DNA of 64,000 bases from Citrobacter enshiensis (lineage in GTDB: Bacteria > Pseudomonadota > Gammaproteobacteria > Enterobacterales > Enterobacteriaceae), in assembly GCF_029338175.1 (NCBI RefSeq), contig NZ_CP119862.1:1984001-2048000 (forward strand), given 5' to 3'. Position numbers and translations under genes: made by a program. The notes beneath the pieces are model-generated. The model was not told where the DNA came from, did no database searches, and was given only the letters and a program-made list of their open reading frames with translations. Below, in pieces: positions 1-9,138 of this stretch. The stretch's first letter is position 1, and every line of letters starts with the position of its first letter.

Positions 1-368
1 GAGAATTAACGGGGCCGTCGTGAGTCCTTCACTGGTGAGCGCTGCTGTCACATACGGCAGATACCGCAACACGTTGGATGGCTTGGTGGCCGGGAACAAG
101 TTTTGCACATCATCTGCCCGCAGGCCCGAGGGAGGGAGCGTTTATCAGACCCAGCAGGCCTCTGGCAGTAGGGGCCAACAATACCATCGGCAAGGATACC
201 GATATTCGACTGCCAGTGGCGAACTGCGGCCACAAGCGTCTCATCGAACAGGTCATTCTTCGCCTGCAGGTCGAACATTTGTGCATCCGACCCCAATGTC
301 GCAGCCAGACACTTGCGGAGTTGAACAACTTCCGGCCCGGATGAGTCTTGCAACAGCAATTTAACCAT
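1..368 (-). CDS. Peptidoglycan-binding (PG_binding_1) protein, N-terminal part, cut by the window edge
   Basis: The first 65 or so residues form a peptidoglycan-binding domain of the PG_binding_1 type, with VRHWQSNIGILADGIVGPYC as the typical end of the domain. After it the frame breaks twice, near 157-160 and 123-127. Each is consistent with one extra C beside GG. After correction the chain reads on as LFPATKPSN, RYLPYVTAAL and leaves the window at base 1. I recall this linker from enteric proteins whose C-terminal part resembles GH19 chitinase or endolysin, but that part is outside the window. Start ATG at 368 has a GAGGGG ribosome site. Probable role: cell-wall binding or hydrolysis; inferred. 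Confidence 0.6.
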
Positions 369-487
369 GACTTTCCCCTCAAGTAAAGTGAGTACTTTGC
401 GTCGATATCAAGGTCGTGGAACCGTGATGTTGATATCGACTGTAGTGCAGCGCATCACTTTCAGCCAAATGACGTTAAATGCTGACG

Positions 488-1311
488 TCAATTGACGCTG
501 GTCCAGACTTCAAGAACACCCGGTGAAACTCTGGCGGTATATCCATCGACAAAGGCGACACTCAGCTTAATGAAGCCTGGCCATTCCGCCGTTGCGTTGT
601 ACTCTGTGGCTAATTGTTTGGCGAGCTCCGCATCTTCTTTATGAAAATAACGTACCTGATTGATTCCTACGGCCTGGGCTGTACGTTCACGCTCCTGCGC
701 GCGGCCTCCGGAATATTCCAGTGACGCTTTTCAAGCGCTGTTGAAACGTCTATTACCGCCTGTCGTGCTAGTGTCCCGGCAAATTGGACAGATACTGTAT
801 TGCGCGAATCCGGAAAAGGAAGGTTCTGTTTATTGCTGTTTTGCTCTTCTTTCCTGGGAGCTTCCACTATTGTTGTCGGGATGGATTTACCCAATGGACA
901 TCCCTGAGACCAGGGCTCGACAAAACATTTCGCCTCGACCACAAATACGGCGGGGGTGCGGAGCAGTGCCTGCATCCAGAACAGAGAAACCGTGATCAGT
1001 AAAAGGGTTGTGACATACCAAAGGATGATGCGGGGAAGGATACTGCCATCGAGGACTTTAAAAAAAATAACGATACCTGCAGCCAAAATTAAAAATATGA
1101 TTAAAGAGTAAGTGAGCTCAGAGAAACTCATTTCACTTATCTTGCCATAAGAACCCGTAATCCAGGTAAAACTTAAGAGCAAAAGAAGAAAGACCGAAAT
1201 CACCAGTCCCAATCGTGCGTCCTGGTGTTGAATATTAGTGAGTAGCCATTTAACAGGGGGGATACCGAAGCGCAAATTGTGTTGATCGGTGTTATCTGAT
1301 TTATCCGTCAT
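488..1311 (-). CDS. Inner-membrane protein of unknown function, one frameshift
   Basis: I do not recognise this family. Three hydrophobic segments lie at about residues 33-52, 66-86 and 92-113, followed by a soluble tail. The open frame stops at 667, but a neighbouring frame continues with clearly coding sequence (QVRYFHKEDAELAKQLATEY, then GFIKLSVAFVDGY) to a TGA at 488. The shift lies in the GC-rich run near 695-705. The gene sits 119 bases upstream of the peptidoglycan-binding gene on the same strand and may work with it at the envelope; that link is inferred from position only. Confidence 0.6.
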
Positions 1312-1650
1312 GTTTTTTATCTCTCAGTAAAATCAAATGTTGTTAATCATTTTGATAGATAAAAAACGTCTGAAAGGTAAGTGTGGCGTATGGTTTATTA
1401 TTTTAATATCAACCATATTGATTATGGATGAACCTGGCAGCACGTTTGGATGCAGGTATTTGCGAATTGTTTAAAAATATAAAACAGTTGCAGGTGTGAG
1501 TATATCCGTGATGATAAACACCTAATGCGTGATTTGCATTGCTAATAGCATGTCGAAATAAAAAGACTATTACTTTTATATTTGGGCGCTCAACAGCGAA
1601 TCGCCACGGATACTCCAGACATTTCAGATTGGCCTATGATGATGATCATG

Positions 1651-1674
1651 ACCCGGTAGACGATGCTACCGGGT
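1651..1674. terminator. Stem-loop, probable terminator after the YfcC-type gene
   Basis: A perfect 9-base stem (ACCCGGTAG/CTACCGGGT) with a 6-base loop lies 34 bases past the stop of the YfcC-type gene. No strong T-run follows on either strand, so the call rests on stem and position. The rest of the gap 1312-1707 is AT-rich and shows no gene I can support. Confidence 0.5.
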
Positions 1675-1707
1675 ATTACTGTCTGTTTCTGACACTCAGC
1701 TATCGGT

Positions 1708-3105
1708 TTAAACGGTCCCCCAGTTAATCGCCACGCCAATCAGCAGCATGATGACGCAAATGACAAACCAGATGGCGATCACCGGTGCCACAAAGCGCAA
1801 CCATTTGCCATAAGGCACACCGGCAGTGGCTAATACTGCCATCAGAACACCGGAGGTTGGGTTCATACAGTTAACAATACCTTCGCCGAGCAAGACCGCC
1901 TGGACCATCACTTGACGCGTCAGACCAAGGTTATCGCCAAGCGGGGAGAAGATCGGGATCAACAGTGCTGATTCGCCGGAACCCGAAGATATCCCGAAAT
2001 GAATCAACGCTGCACTGATAAACATCCCGAGGGTCGCCGCATGTATCGGCACTGGCTCCAGCAAATTGGATAAGCTCCCGACAATCGGGTCCAGCACGTT
2101 GCCTTGCTGCAACACCAGTGAAATGGCTGCGGCCATACCGACGATAAATGCGCCTTTTACCAGCTTCGAACAGCCCGTGAGAAAGGTATTCGCAATATCC
2201 GATCCGGACAGGCGGCCAATGAGTCCTACTATTATCGTCAGCAGGATAAACATCGCCGACATCTCATTGGTGCCCCAATGGAATTGTATCGTCCCGGCTA
2301 TAAACAGGATCAGTGCCAGCACGGTGGTGGCTAAAATCCATTTATGGCGCCCCGTCACGTTCAACACGTCTTTGCCTGAAGTTTCCTGAGTGGGGCGCAA
2401 AAAGCCCAGCTGCCGGGTACGGCGTATTGACCAAATCAAATAGGCGGCAGCAGTAATGATAAACAACAGGCAGGTGATGCTACGCAACAACATGCCGGAA
2501 AAGAGCGGTAACTGCGCCAGATGCTGTGTGAGTCCCGTCGTCGCAGGATTGAGGATCGCCACATTAAAGCCCGCGGCGCAGGTCAGATAGACTAACGATG
2601 CCCCCAGTATTGGCGGCAAGCCCATCGAACGCGCGATCAGCAACCCAATGGGCACAAACGCGACCACGGCATTCACCACGACGCCAGTGGTACCGAGAAG
2701 GCCGAAGATAGCGGCAAAGATCAGCACGAGCCATTTGTCGCTGAGTTTCGTGCTGTGTGATAAAGAGTTAAGCGCGGTAGCAATGGCACCGGTTTTTTCG
2801 ATAACGGCTAGCACGCCACCCGTAAACAGAATCAGAAAAATAATCGACGCTTGTTTTACCATGCCTTTGGCAATCGCCGTGAAGATTTCCAGCGGATAGA
2901 CGCCACTTTGCGCAACGGCATGCAGGCTGCCTTTCACCGCAAACTTGATACCGTCACGCGTTTCATAATCATAAACGCCAGCGGGAATAATCCAGGTCGC
3001 GACGGCGGCAAGCACCAGGATAATAAACAGCAACAGATAGGGGCTTTGCCCTTTATCCTGCAAGGAGACCGGAGGTGAGTACGAATCAACGTGGGATTGC
3101 GTCAT
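1708..3105 (-). CDS. YfcC-type transporter (DcuC/YfcC superfamily), probably for amino acids or short peptides
   Basis: An intact 465-residue membrane protein with about 12 hydrophobic segments. The N-terminus has the PYLLLFIILVLAAVATWIIP signature of YfcC proteins, and the second half carries the re-entrant-type motif SSGSGESALLIPIF followed by NCMNPTSG, both typical of this family. Relatives are thought to carry basic amino acids, dipeptides or dicarboxylates; the substrate here cannot be read from sequence. Its start overlaps the last four bases of the M20 peptidase gene (ATGA), so the two are translationally coupled. Import of a small peptide or acyl-amino acid for cytoplasmic cleavage is the natural inference. 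Confidence 0.85.
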   Translation of the reverse strand: MTQSHVDSYSPPVSLQDKGQSPYLLLFIILVLAAVATWIIPAGVYDYETRDGIKFAVKGSLHAVAQSGVYPLEIFTAIAKGMVKQASIIFLILFTGGVLAVIEKTGAIATALNSLSHSTKLSDKWLVLIFAAIFGLLGTTGVVVNAVVAFVPIGLLIARSMGLPPILGASLVYLTCAAGFNVAILNPATTGLTQHLAQLPLFSGMLLRSITCLLFIITAAAYLIWSIRRTRQLGFLRPTQETSGKDVLNVTGRHKWILATTVLALILFIAGTIQFHWGTNEMSAMFILLTIIVGLIGRLSGSDIANTFLTGCSKLVKGAFIVGMAAAISLVLQQGNVLDPIVGSLSNLLEPVPIHAATLGMFISAALIHFGISSGSGESALLIPIFSPLGDNLGLTRQVMVQAVLLGEGIVNCMNPTSGVLMAVLATAGVPYGKWLRFVAPVIAIWFVICVIMLLIGVAINWGTV

Positions 3106-4235
3106 GGTTTCCCCCCTTCAGCAATGATCCCCGCCACTAATGCCGCACGTAGTGGCACATCGGCGATGTTGATATGTTCATGCTTAGCATGGATCCCGGA
3201 ACCGGTCGCACCAAGGCCATCCAGCGTGGGTAAACCGAGCGCGGCAGTAAAATTGCCGTCGCTGCCGCCGCCAACGCTCTCGCCGTCCACGGTGAAGCTT
3301 AGTGCTTCTGCTACATGCTGCGCCCGTGTCAATAACGTGCGGGCTGCGGGCGTCTGGCGCATCGGTGGACGACCCTGACCACCGCTGACCTGCAGCGTGA
3401 TGCGCGGGTCGTAGGGGCGCAATTGGCAAATCGCTTCATGAATACTCGCGGCTTCTTCCTGCGAAGTGACTCGAGTGTCTATGCCGAGATAGGCGCGATC
3501 GGCCACCACATTGAAGCGGCTGCCGCCGTTGGCGATCCCTACGTTGACGGTAGTGCCACGCTCAGGCGCATTGAGGCTATTCAGATAGAGAATGTGCTGC
3601 GCCATCTCTTGTATTGCGCTGGCGCCTTCTTCTGGATTATTCCCGGCATGCGCCGCCAGCCCGTGGATGGTTATTTCATAGTGTCCCGTGCCTTTTCGCG
3701 CGACTTTAAGCGCGCCGCTGCCCGCGACGGCTGGTTCAACGACTAACACCTGCGCGGAACCGCGCGCATGTGTTTCAATCCATTCACGCGAGCTCGGGCT
3801 GCCCAGCTCTTCGTCACTGTTACACAGGAATACGATACGCTGGTGTCCGAGTAAGTTGAGCTGTTGCAACGCGCGCACCGCCCAGATGGCCTGCACCAGC
3901 CCGGATTTCATATCGAGAATACCCGGCCCATATAATTTACCGTCTTCCTCGCGAAGGACCAGCACACCCTTGTCCCATACCGTATCGAAGTGACCTATCA
4001 GCGTCGTTTGCGGCCCATCGCTACCAAGAGTGAATTTACGGTGGTTGCCGTAATGTAGTTGCTCATCGATTTCCGCCTGTACACCTAAACGCTCCCGAAA
4101 AATGTCCTCCAGAACCCGGCCACACGCATCAACGGCAGTTTTATCATGTGATGGGGATTCTGCCAGTACCAACCGTTTAATATCATTCAGGATGTCTGAT
4201 GCGTGTTGTTGCAGGTACGTTTTTATATTTTTCAT
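3102..4235 (-). CDS. M20 family metallopeptidase (glutamate carboxypeptidase-like)
   Basis: A zinc-dependent hydrolase of the M20 family, 377 residues. Metal and catalytic motifs are in order: GHFDTVW (His), GPGILDMKSG (bridging Asp), NSDEELGSPSS (catalytic Glu pair), VVEPA (Glu) and the terminal IHAKHEHIN (His). The dimerisation domain lies between (HGLAAHAGNNPEEG). I chose ATG 4235, which begins MKNIKTYL and fits the family; the frame could extend upstream to 4364, but that stretch is not conserved-looking and overlaps the divergent regulator. It is first in an operon with the YfcC-type transporter. Family members release glutamate or other amino acids from N-acyl or peptide substrates in the cytoplasm. 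Confidence 0.85.
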   Translation of the reverse strand: MKNIKTYLQQHASDILNDIKRLVLAESPSHDKTAVDACGRVLEDIFRERLGVQAEIDEQLHYGNHRKFTLGSDGPQTTLIGHFDTVWDKGVLVLREEDGKLYGPGILDMKSGLVQAIWAVRALQQLNLLGHQRIVFLCNSDEELGSPSSREWIETHARGSAQVLVVEPAVAGSGALKVARKGTGHYEITIHGLAAHAGNNPEEGASAIQEMAQHILYLNSLNAPERGTTVNVGIANGGSRFNVVADRAYLGIDTRVTSQEEAASIHEAICQLRPYDPRITLQVSGGQGRPPMRQTPAARTLLTRAQHVAEALSFTVDGESVGGGSDGNFTAALGLPTLDGLGATGSGIHAKHEHINIADVPLRAALVAGIIAEGGKP

Positions 4236-4317
4236 GTATTTTTCCGTCTGTCTTGGTTGTAACAGGCAGTATGCGCAGAATTGGCATTGTAAAAAATGAG
4301 GAGTGATGATTATTATT

Positions 4318-4334
4318 GTTGCCCTGTGAGCAAC
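4318..4334. promoter_or_regulatory. Candidate LysR-regulator operator between the divergent genes
   Basis: A perfect inverted repeat GTTGC-N7-GCAAC lies in the 114-base gap between the divergent M20 and LysR genes, 16 bases before the LysR ATG. The shape suits a LysR-type dimer site (T-N11-A class). Binding by the neighbouring regulator is inferred. Confidence 0.5.
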
Positions 4335-4349
4335 GAATAAGCCAAAAAT

Positions 4350-5262
4350 ATGGACGTTCTCCACCTATCCAGAAAAATCCATCGGGTATTTGTATGAAGT
4401 TGGCGTACATGGCGGTATTCGACGTGCAGCCGATGCGCTGGGAATTAATCCCTCGGTAGTGAGCCGTCAGTTATCCGAACTGGAAAGAACGTTACAACTG
4501 CCGTTACTCGAACGACGTGGCCGCAACGTGGTATTAACGGATGTCGGGAAATTGCTGGCAGAAGATTATGCGCTGACGGTGCAACGTCGCAAACAACTCG
4601 AACGTCAGTTACAGGATTTGCGCCATATGCGCGGTGGGTCGGTGAACTTGCGCGTCGGTCAGGGCATGGTGGAGGAGGTGGTCAGACATGTCATCAGTGA
4701 ATTTTCCCTGGCGTATCCTGCGGTCTTCGTCAACATTCAGTCGGGCGATATGCAAACCACCCTCACGCTATTGGCTAAAGGGGAGGTGGATATGTCGGTG
4801 AGTTTTGGTCCGTCCGCGCCACCGGGTTTGAAGTGTAACAGTTTCCGGCGTGGACCGATTTGCGCCATTGTACCGCCCAATCATCCTGTCGCCGCTTTCC
4901 CCGTTGTCACTGCCGAAGAATTAACGCGCCACCGCTTAATCGTCATGAGCGAAGATTTTGGTATACAGCGCTATTTGAACGCCATTTTTAAAAATGAGGG
5001 GCTTATTTTTACGCCCGCATACCGCTGTAATCTGTTTACCAGCGCTATCGCCTTATGCCAGACCGGACAAGGGGTGGCATTTATGACGCCGCAAACATTG
5101 AAAAGCATTCAATTTCGCGAGCAATTGGTGGCTGTCCCTATTGATCATCGTATTGCTCGTGAAAGTTTGTGTCATTTGTTGCGCTCTAATGATCACCGTA
5201 TGACGCCAGCGGCAAATTATCTGTGGCGTTTATTAAATAGTTATTTTGCCGGGTTACCCTAA
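4350..5262 (+). CDS. LysR-family transcriptional regulator, one frameshift near the start
   Basis: DNA-binding regulator with an N-terminal winged helix-turn-helix (GGIRRAADALGINPSVVSRQ, then LPLLERRGRNVVLTDVG) and a periplasmic-binding-like effector domain. The uninterrupted frame has only a TTG start at 4390, inside the helix-turn-helix. ATG 4350 gives the normal LysR beginning (MDVLHLSRK) if one G is removed from the GGG at 4384-4386, so the N-terminus is most likely hidden by an extra base. It is divergent from the M20/YfcC operon and is its likely regulator. Confidence 0.82.
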
Positions 5263-5316
5263 CGGTAATATTGATGGGGATTACGCTCACGAACGCCATA
5301 AACCGCGACGTTGCGG

Positions 5317-5712
5317 TTATCTGCGAATGGGCATAGTTGTCATGAACCCTCCGCGGGCGGGATTATTCATAAATCCGTTACGGGCGGGATTGTTCATAAA
5401 TCCATCACGTGCAGGGTTGCCGATGAAGCCATCGCGGGCAGGATTTCCGCTGCGCATACCAAAGCTATCAATGATGACGGGATCAACGATGACGACGTGG
5501 TGAGAACCAAAGGGGCGGATCTTCCTGTTTTGTGCGTTAAGCGTAAAACCGATGTCTCCACCGAGACTGTTTAGACCATTACCGGTAATCACCGCGATGC
5601 GTAATTCTCGCTCCCTTTCCGCCTGGTGCTGCAGGGCGCTGGCTGCGGCATAAGAGGAGGCCATCAGAAGTAGCGCAAGGGCGATGGATGAAGACGCCCG
5701 TAGCAGTTTCAT
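5317..5712 (-). CDS. Small secreted protein with four NPAR-x-GF nonapeptide repeats
   Basis: I do not recognise this protein. Its 131 residues start with a clear signal peptide (MKLLRASSSIALALLLMASS, cleavage near ASA at about 26). A middle part has LGGDIGFTLNAQN and VVIVDPVIIDSFG. The C-terminus has four tandem nine-residue units built on NPARDGF at residues 89-124, ending MPIRR. The frame is intact although neighbouring genes are broken, and a signal peptide plus repeats argue that it is real. It lies back to back with the DUF1571 gene, 94 bases apart. Location is probably periplasmic or extracellular; function is unknown. Confidence 0.6.
   Translation of the reverse strand: MKLLRASSSIALALLLMASSYAAASALQHQAERERELRIAVITGNGLNSLGGDIGFTLNAQNRKIRPFGSHHVVIVDPVIIDSFGMRSGNPARDGFIGNPARDGFMNNPARNGFMNNPARGGFMTTMPIRR
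5341..5448 (-). repeat. Four 27-base tandem units coding the NPAR-x-GF repeats
   Basis: Four in-frame 27-base units encode GNPARDGFI, GNPARDGFM, NNPARNGFM and NNPARGGFM. The protein copies are more alike than the DNA copies, which suggests the amino-acid pattern is what is kept. Confidence 0.75.
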
Positions 5713-5806
5713 GATTAATCCTCATTTAAAGTGTGGTTAATAAAGTATAGCTTTTTGCTGGCACGACACTCGGTTTGGGCGGTTCAAATAAGCACTATAC
5801 TGACAA

Positions 5807-6559
5807 ATGACAGCAGGTGATGGTTCCTGTTTGCTGACCACCTTAAGGCAGGAGACGGTCATTAGCGGCTTAATCTCTCCAGCGGTAATGTGTGCGACAT
5901 TACTCTTCTTTAGCGGTATGACGCATCCGGCGGAAAATGTCGCCGTGGCATCTGCTTTTTCGCAAAACGTAAAGACGACCAACCTGATCGATCTCTCCCA
6001 GCAACAATTCGAACACATTCAATCTTACCAGGTACTGTTGCGCTCCTCGTCACCTCAGGATGAAAGCAAAGTTATTCGCTATAGCTATCGCAAACCGGGA
6101 TTTGTGAGGATGGATTTTACCCGGCCACACCCCGGCGCGGTTCTTACCTATAACCCGGTCAGTCGTAAAGTGAAGTTATGGCCCTTTGGGTTGGGGACAT
6201 TTCCGGTGTTGAACCTTTCCCCGACAGATTCATTGATACAAGACGATCACGGTCACCGGGTGGATCAATCAGACATCGGCGTATTGCTGAGCAATATTCG
6301 CCGGTTACAGCACGATGGGACAACCGTGACTGTCGGTGAAGAGACGCTGGCGGGACGCGCCACATTACATCTGTCCGTGACGGGACCCAAAGGTGTGAGT
6401 GTCGATGACGTTAATCGGTATGAGATTTGGTTAGATAAATCTCATGGACTCCCGGCCAAAGTTGTCAGCTACGACCGGCAGGGAAAACTGCTGGAAACCG
6501 TCCTGATGGATGCCATGGTGATCAACATTCAGTTCCCCGCTGATTTTTTCACACCGTAA
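5807..6559 (+). CDS. Exported DUF1571/LolA-like outer-membrane-lipoprotein-sorting fold protein
   Basis: A 250-residue protein with a hydrophobic N-terminal stretch (about residues 18-47) suggesting export, followed by a LolA-like or DUF1571-type domain: YSYRKPGFVRMDFTRPHPGA, then VLTYNPVSRKVKLWP, and a later YEIWLDKSHGLPAKVVSYD. Such folds bind lipid-like molecules in the periplasm; the ligand is unknown. The start is uncertain: ATG 5807 has no good ribosome site, and internal ATGs at 5888 and 5918 would shorten the signal. The SRPBCC gene follows after 15 bases, so the two are co-transcribed. Confidence 0.6.
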   Translation: MTAGDGSCLLTTLRQETVISGLISPAVMCATLLFFSGMTHPAENVAVASAFSQNVKTTNLIDLSQQQFEHIQSYQVLLRSSSPQDESKVIRYSYRKPGFVRMDFTRPHPGAVLTYNPVSRKVKLWPFGLGTFPVLNLSPTDSLIQDDHGHRVDQSDIGVLLSNIRRLQHDGTTVTVGEETLAGRATLHLSVTGPKGVSVDDVNRYEIWLDKSHGLPAKVVSYDRQGKLLETVLMDAMVINIQFPADFFTP

Positions 6560-6574
6560 TGGGAGTTTAGGTTT

Positions 6575-7061
6575 ATGGCTGAATACCAGTTTACTACCAC
6601 CTGGCGGGTTGAAGCGTCGGTACAGGAGGTGTGGGACGTGCTCTCACATCCTGACCACTGGCCTGAGTGGTGGGCAAGTCTGGAGCGGATCATTGAAATC
6701 GAAAAAGGGGATATTCAGGGGATCGGGGCGTTGCATCGTTATACCTGGAAAGGGGGCCTTACCTTATCGATTAACCTTCGACATCCATGTATTGAACATC
6801 ACCCCTTTTTATCTGCTGGAAGGGGAAGCCAGTGGTGAAGTTGAAGGGCGCGGAGTGTGGTCATTTTCAGGTAATGGGATGGAAACGATTGTCAGGTATG
6901 ACTGGAATATTCGGACCAACACCCGGTGGATGAACTATCTTGCGCCCCTGGCGGCTCCCGTTTTTCGCTGGAACCATCTTACCGTGATGCGCGATGGTGC
7001 AAAGGGGTTGGCCCGAAAATTGGGCAAAAATGTCGAAATGTACTGTGTCGACAACGGGTAA
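6575..7061 (+). CDS. SRPBCC (START/Bet v1-like) ligand-binding protein, one frameshift
   Basis: The N-terminus FTTTWRVEASVQEVWDVLSH, with PDHWPEWW after it, is the hallmark of SRPBCC proteins, which enclose a hydrophobic ligand. The frame breaks at 6757-6758, where one extra C in a GGGGGCC run shifts reading; the next frame continues LPYRLTFDIHVLNITPFYLL to the end (GLARKLGKNVEMYCV). Corrected length is about 161 residues. ATG 6575 has a GGGAG ribosome site. It is paired with the DUF1571 gene upstream; two lipid-handling folds together suggest a shared small hydrophobic ligand, which is inference. Confidence 0.75.
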
Positions 7062-7085
7062 TACACGATCGTATTACCCTTTTTT
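7056..7085 (+). terminator. Rho-independent terminator of the DUF1571/SRPBCC operon
   Basis: A perfect 9-base stem GGGTAATAC/GTATTACCC with a 6-base loop and six T residues overlaps the SRPBCC stop codon. It separates this operon from the convergent sigma-factor gene. Confidence 0.85.
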
Positions 7086-7094
7086 GACATCACC

Positions 7095-7814
7095 TTACTC
7101 TGTTTTTGGGTTGGACAGCCCTTCGGCTTTTGCTCTGTCCAGCACACCTGCAACGATCCTATCGCACCGTGCGCCATCAAACGCGAAGGTGTCGTTCAGT
7201 GCGATATCCATTTGGCTGGCCAGTCCCTCACGGAGCAGGCTGCGGGCGCGAAAGAAACGGGTTCGCACCGTCGCTTCGGGGATATCCAGCGCGTGAGAAA
7301 TCTGTTCCACGCTCAGTTCCTCGACCGCCCGGAGCATGAAGACCGTACGAAAAGCCTCGGGCAGTAAGTCGATACGGGCTTCCAGAAGTTGGCGCATTTG
7401 GGTTTGCATCACGGCATAGTCCGGGTGATGTTCAGGATTATCGCTTAACGATGCCTGGATGTCAGAGTCAATGGCATTCATGGCAGCATCCAGGGGAATT
7501 ACGGAAGCGGTTTTTCGCCTCAGACGTCCCAATGATTCATTCACCACAATACGCACCAGCCAGGTTGAAAGCGTGGCCTCAGAACGAAACCCCTTCAGTG
7601 CGCGCCAGGCGTTCAGATAGGCTTCCTGCAGCGCATCTTCGGCCTCCGCATCGTTCTTTAAAATGCTGCGTGCGGTCCGAAACAGGAGTCGGTTGTGGCG
7701 ACGCATGATTTCCGTAAATGCCGACGTATCCCCCAATGCTGCTCGTGAGACGAGATCAGGATCGGGGGTATGGGCCGACAGCAGGCCAGATGACTGAGAT
7801 TGTGTATTCGGCAT
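7095..7814 (-). CDS. ECF-family RNA polymerase sigma factor
   Basis: An alternative sigma factor of about 239 residues with region 2 (AFTEIMRRHNRLLFRTARSI, DAEDALQEAYLNAWRAL) and region 4 (LLPEAFRTVFMLRAVEELSV, ISHALDIPEATVRTRFFRAR). The tail after region 4 is about 40 residues longer than minimal ECF factors. No anti-sigma gene is visible next to it: the gene upstream on the same strand is a flavin reductase, followed by two membrane proteins. It may direct its own operon; the inducing signal is unknown. Confidence 0.88.
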   Translation of the reverse strand: MPNTQSQSSGLLSAHTPDPDLVSRAALGDTSAFTEIMRRHNRLLFRTARSILKNDAEAEDALQEAYLNAWRALKGFRSEATLSTWLVRIVVNESLGRLRRKTASVIPLDAAMNAIDSDIQASLSDNPEHHPDYAVMQTQMRQLLEARIDLLPEAFRTVFMLRAVEELSVEQISHALDIPEATVRTRFFRARSLLREGLASQMDIALNDTFAFDGARCDRIVAGVLDRAKAEGLSNPKTE

Positions 7815-7865
7815 AGTGTCTCCCGTGTTCGGTACCTGTTTTTCGCGGCGACAGTGGATACCGCG

Positions 7866-8591
7866 TTAGTAACCGTAAAACGTTTCACTGCGCACGTTGT
7901 CCTCATCGATGCCGGACATCGTGAGCGTTTGGCGCATGGCCTCAACCAACGCGGGTGGACCGGAAACGTAGAAGGCCGGGTTATCCAGCCCTGTGACAAC
8001 CTGCTTAATCCAGTCACTGTCGATGATCTGCGTTGCGCCATCCCAGGATTGGGTCGAATGCGCCATATCCGTCATGGTCGCCATTAACTGAAATCGCTGA
8101 TTCTGCTGCTCCAGCTGCTGTAACTCCTCCAGAAAGGCTGTGTCTTCGGGGTGATGATTGCTATACAGCAGGATCAATTGCTGCGGCGTTTGCTGTTGGG
8201 CTGCGTGGCGTAACATGCCCATGAAGGGAGTGATCCCGATCCCCCCGGCGATGAGAACAGCCGTGCGTTCTGTATTTTTGGGTAAGGTGAATGATCCAAA
8301 AGGGCCATTGATCTGAACTTCAGTCCCAATGGGCAAGGCACACAACGTACGTTTAAAAACGCTCTCGCCGATGCGAGTCGCGACCACCAGTTCGTCCTCC
8401 TCGGGTGCAGTGACAATGGAAAAGGTGTGGCGGGTATCCGATGACCGGGTGTCAGTTTGATGTCCCGGCAGAATGAGATCTATGGCTTGCCCCGGTTTGT
8501 GGCTGAACCCGACGGGTTTTTCGAAGTGGAAGGCCATAGTGCCTTTTGCAATCTGGCGGCATGCAGTCAGATGAACGTTATACTCGGCCAT
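7866..8591 (-). CDS. Ferredoxin-NADP reductase-type FAD/NAD(P)H oxidoreductase
   Basis: A 241-residue flavoprotein. The FAD-binding barrel shows RHTFSIV (flavin contact of the RxYS class, with F in place of Y). The nucleotide domain shows LIAGGIGITPFMGMLRH and the terminal YVSGPPALVEAM, the standard pyridine-nucleotide motifs. There is no iron-sulfur or haem domain, so it must pass electrons to or from a separate partner. Encoded just upstream of the sigma factor (51 bases), it probably shares its transcript. The electron partner is not evident here. Confidence 0.83.
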   Translation of the reverse strand: MAEYNVHLTACRQIAKGTMAFHFEKPVGFSHKPGQAIDLILPGHQTDTRSSDTRHTFSIVTAPEEDELVVATRIGESVFKRTLCALPIGTEVQINGPFGSFTLPKNTERTAVLIAGGIGITPFMGMLRHAAQQQTPQQLILLYSNHHPEDTAFLEELQQLEQQNQRFQLMATMTDMAHSTQSWDGATQIIDSDWIKQVVTGLDNPAFYVSGPPALVEAMRQTLTMSGIDEDNVRSETFYGY

Positions 8592-8691
8592 GATGAAACT
8601 CCGGTGTTAAGCTGATGAAGGTGTTTTTACCCTGAACAAAACACCTTCTCTCAGCACCTCAGCGTCGATCTTAGGGATAATGACCTTGTGA

Positions 8692-9138
8692 TTATTTTAC
8701 GGATGGGGGCGGATTCTGGTTACTGGAGCGCCCTACGCCATGATGATAGACGAGCGTTCCGCCAAGCCAGCCTCCCGCCATCAGGCAAATAAATCCTGCG
8801 GCATCTAACAGTAAAGATAGCGTGTCCGGCTCCTGCAGGCGCATATTCTCAAGGCCCGTCACCAGACGGGTACAAAACAGCGCGAAAGCAACGCACATCA
8901 GGCCCATGTGCCACCAGACCATCCGCATCGGCGCGCCTTCTGGCACATGAGACAGCTCGAACATGCCCGCAATCATGGCGATTAACGCCATCAAACAGCC
9001 AATGGCAAGCAGCCCGCCAGACCAGCGCCAGGCCGTCTCACCAAACCACAGCCCGGCAACATCGGCGGCAACGGCCAGTGACCAGCAGGCGATGGGAAAA
9101 TGGACCAGCGCCGGATGAAGCGGATGACGGGACATCAC
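8692..9138 (-). CDS. DUF2231 four-helix membrane protein
   Basis: A 148-residue inner-membrane protein with four hydrophobic segments. It begins HPLHPALVHFPIACW, the conserved DUF2231 motif, whose paired histidines suggest cofactor or metal binding. It overlaps the preceding gene by four bases (ATGA). With the flavin reductase downstream it could form an electron-transfer pair, but this is inference; no haem site is proven from sequence. Confidence 0.75.
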   Translation of the reverse strand: MMSRHPLHPALVHFPIACWSLAVAADVAGLWFGETAWRWSGGLLAIGCLMALIAMIAGMFELSHVPEGAPMRMVWWHMGLMCVAFALFCTRLVTGLENMRLQEPDTLSLLLDAAGFICLMAGGWLGGTLVYHHGVGRSSNQNPPPSVK

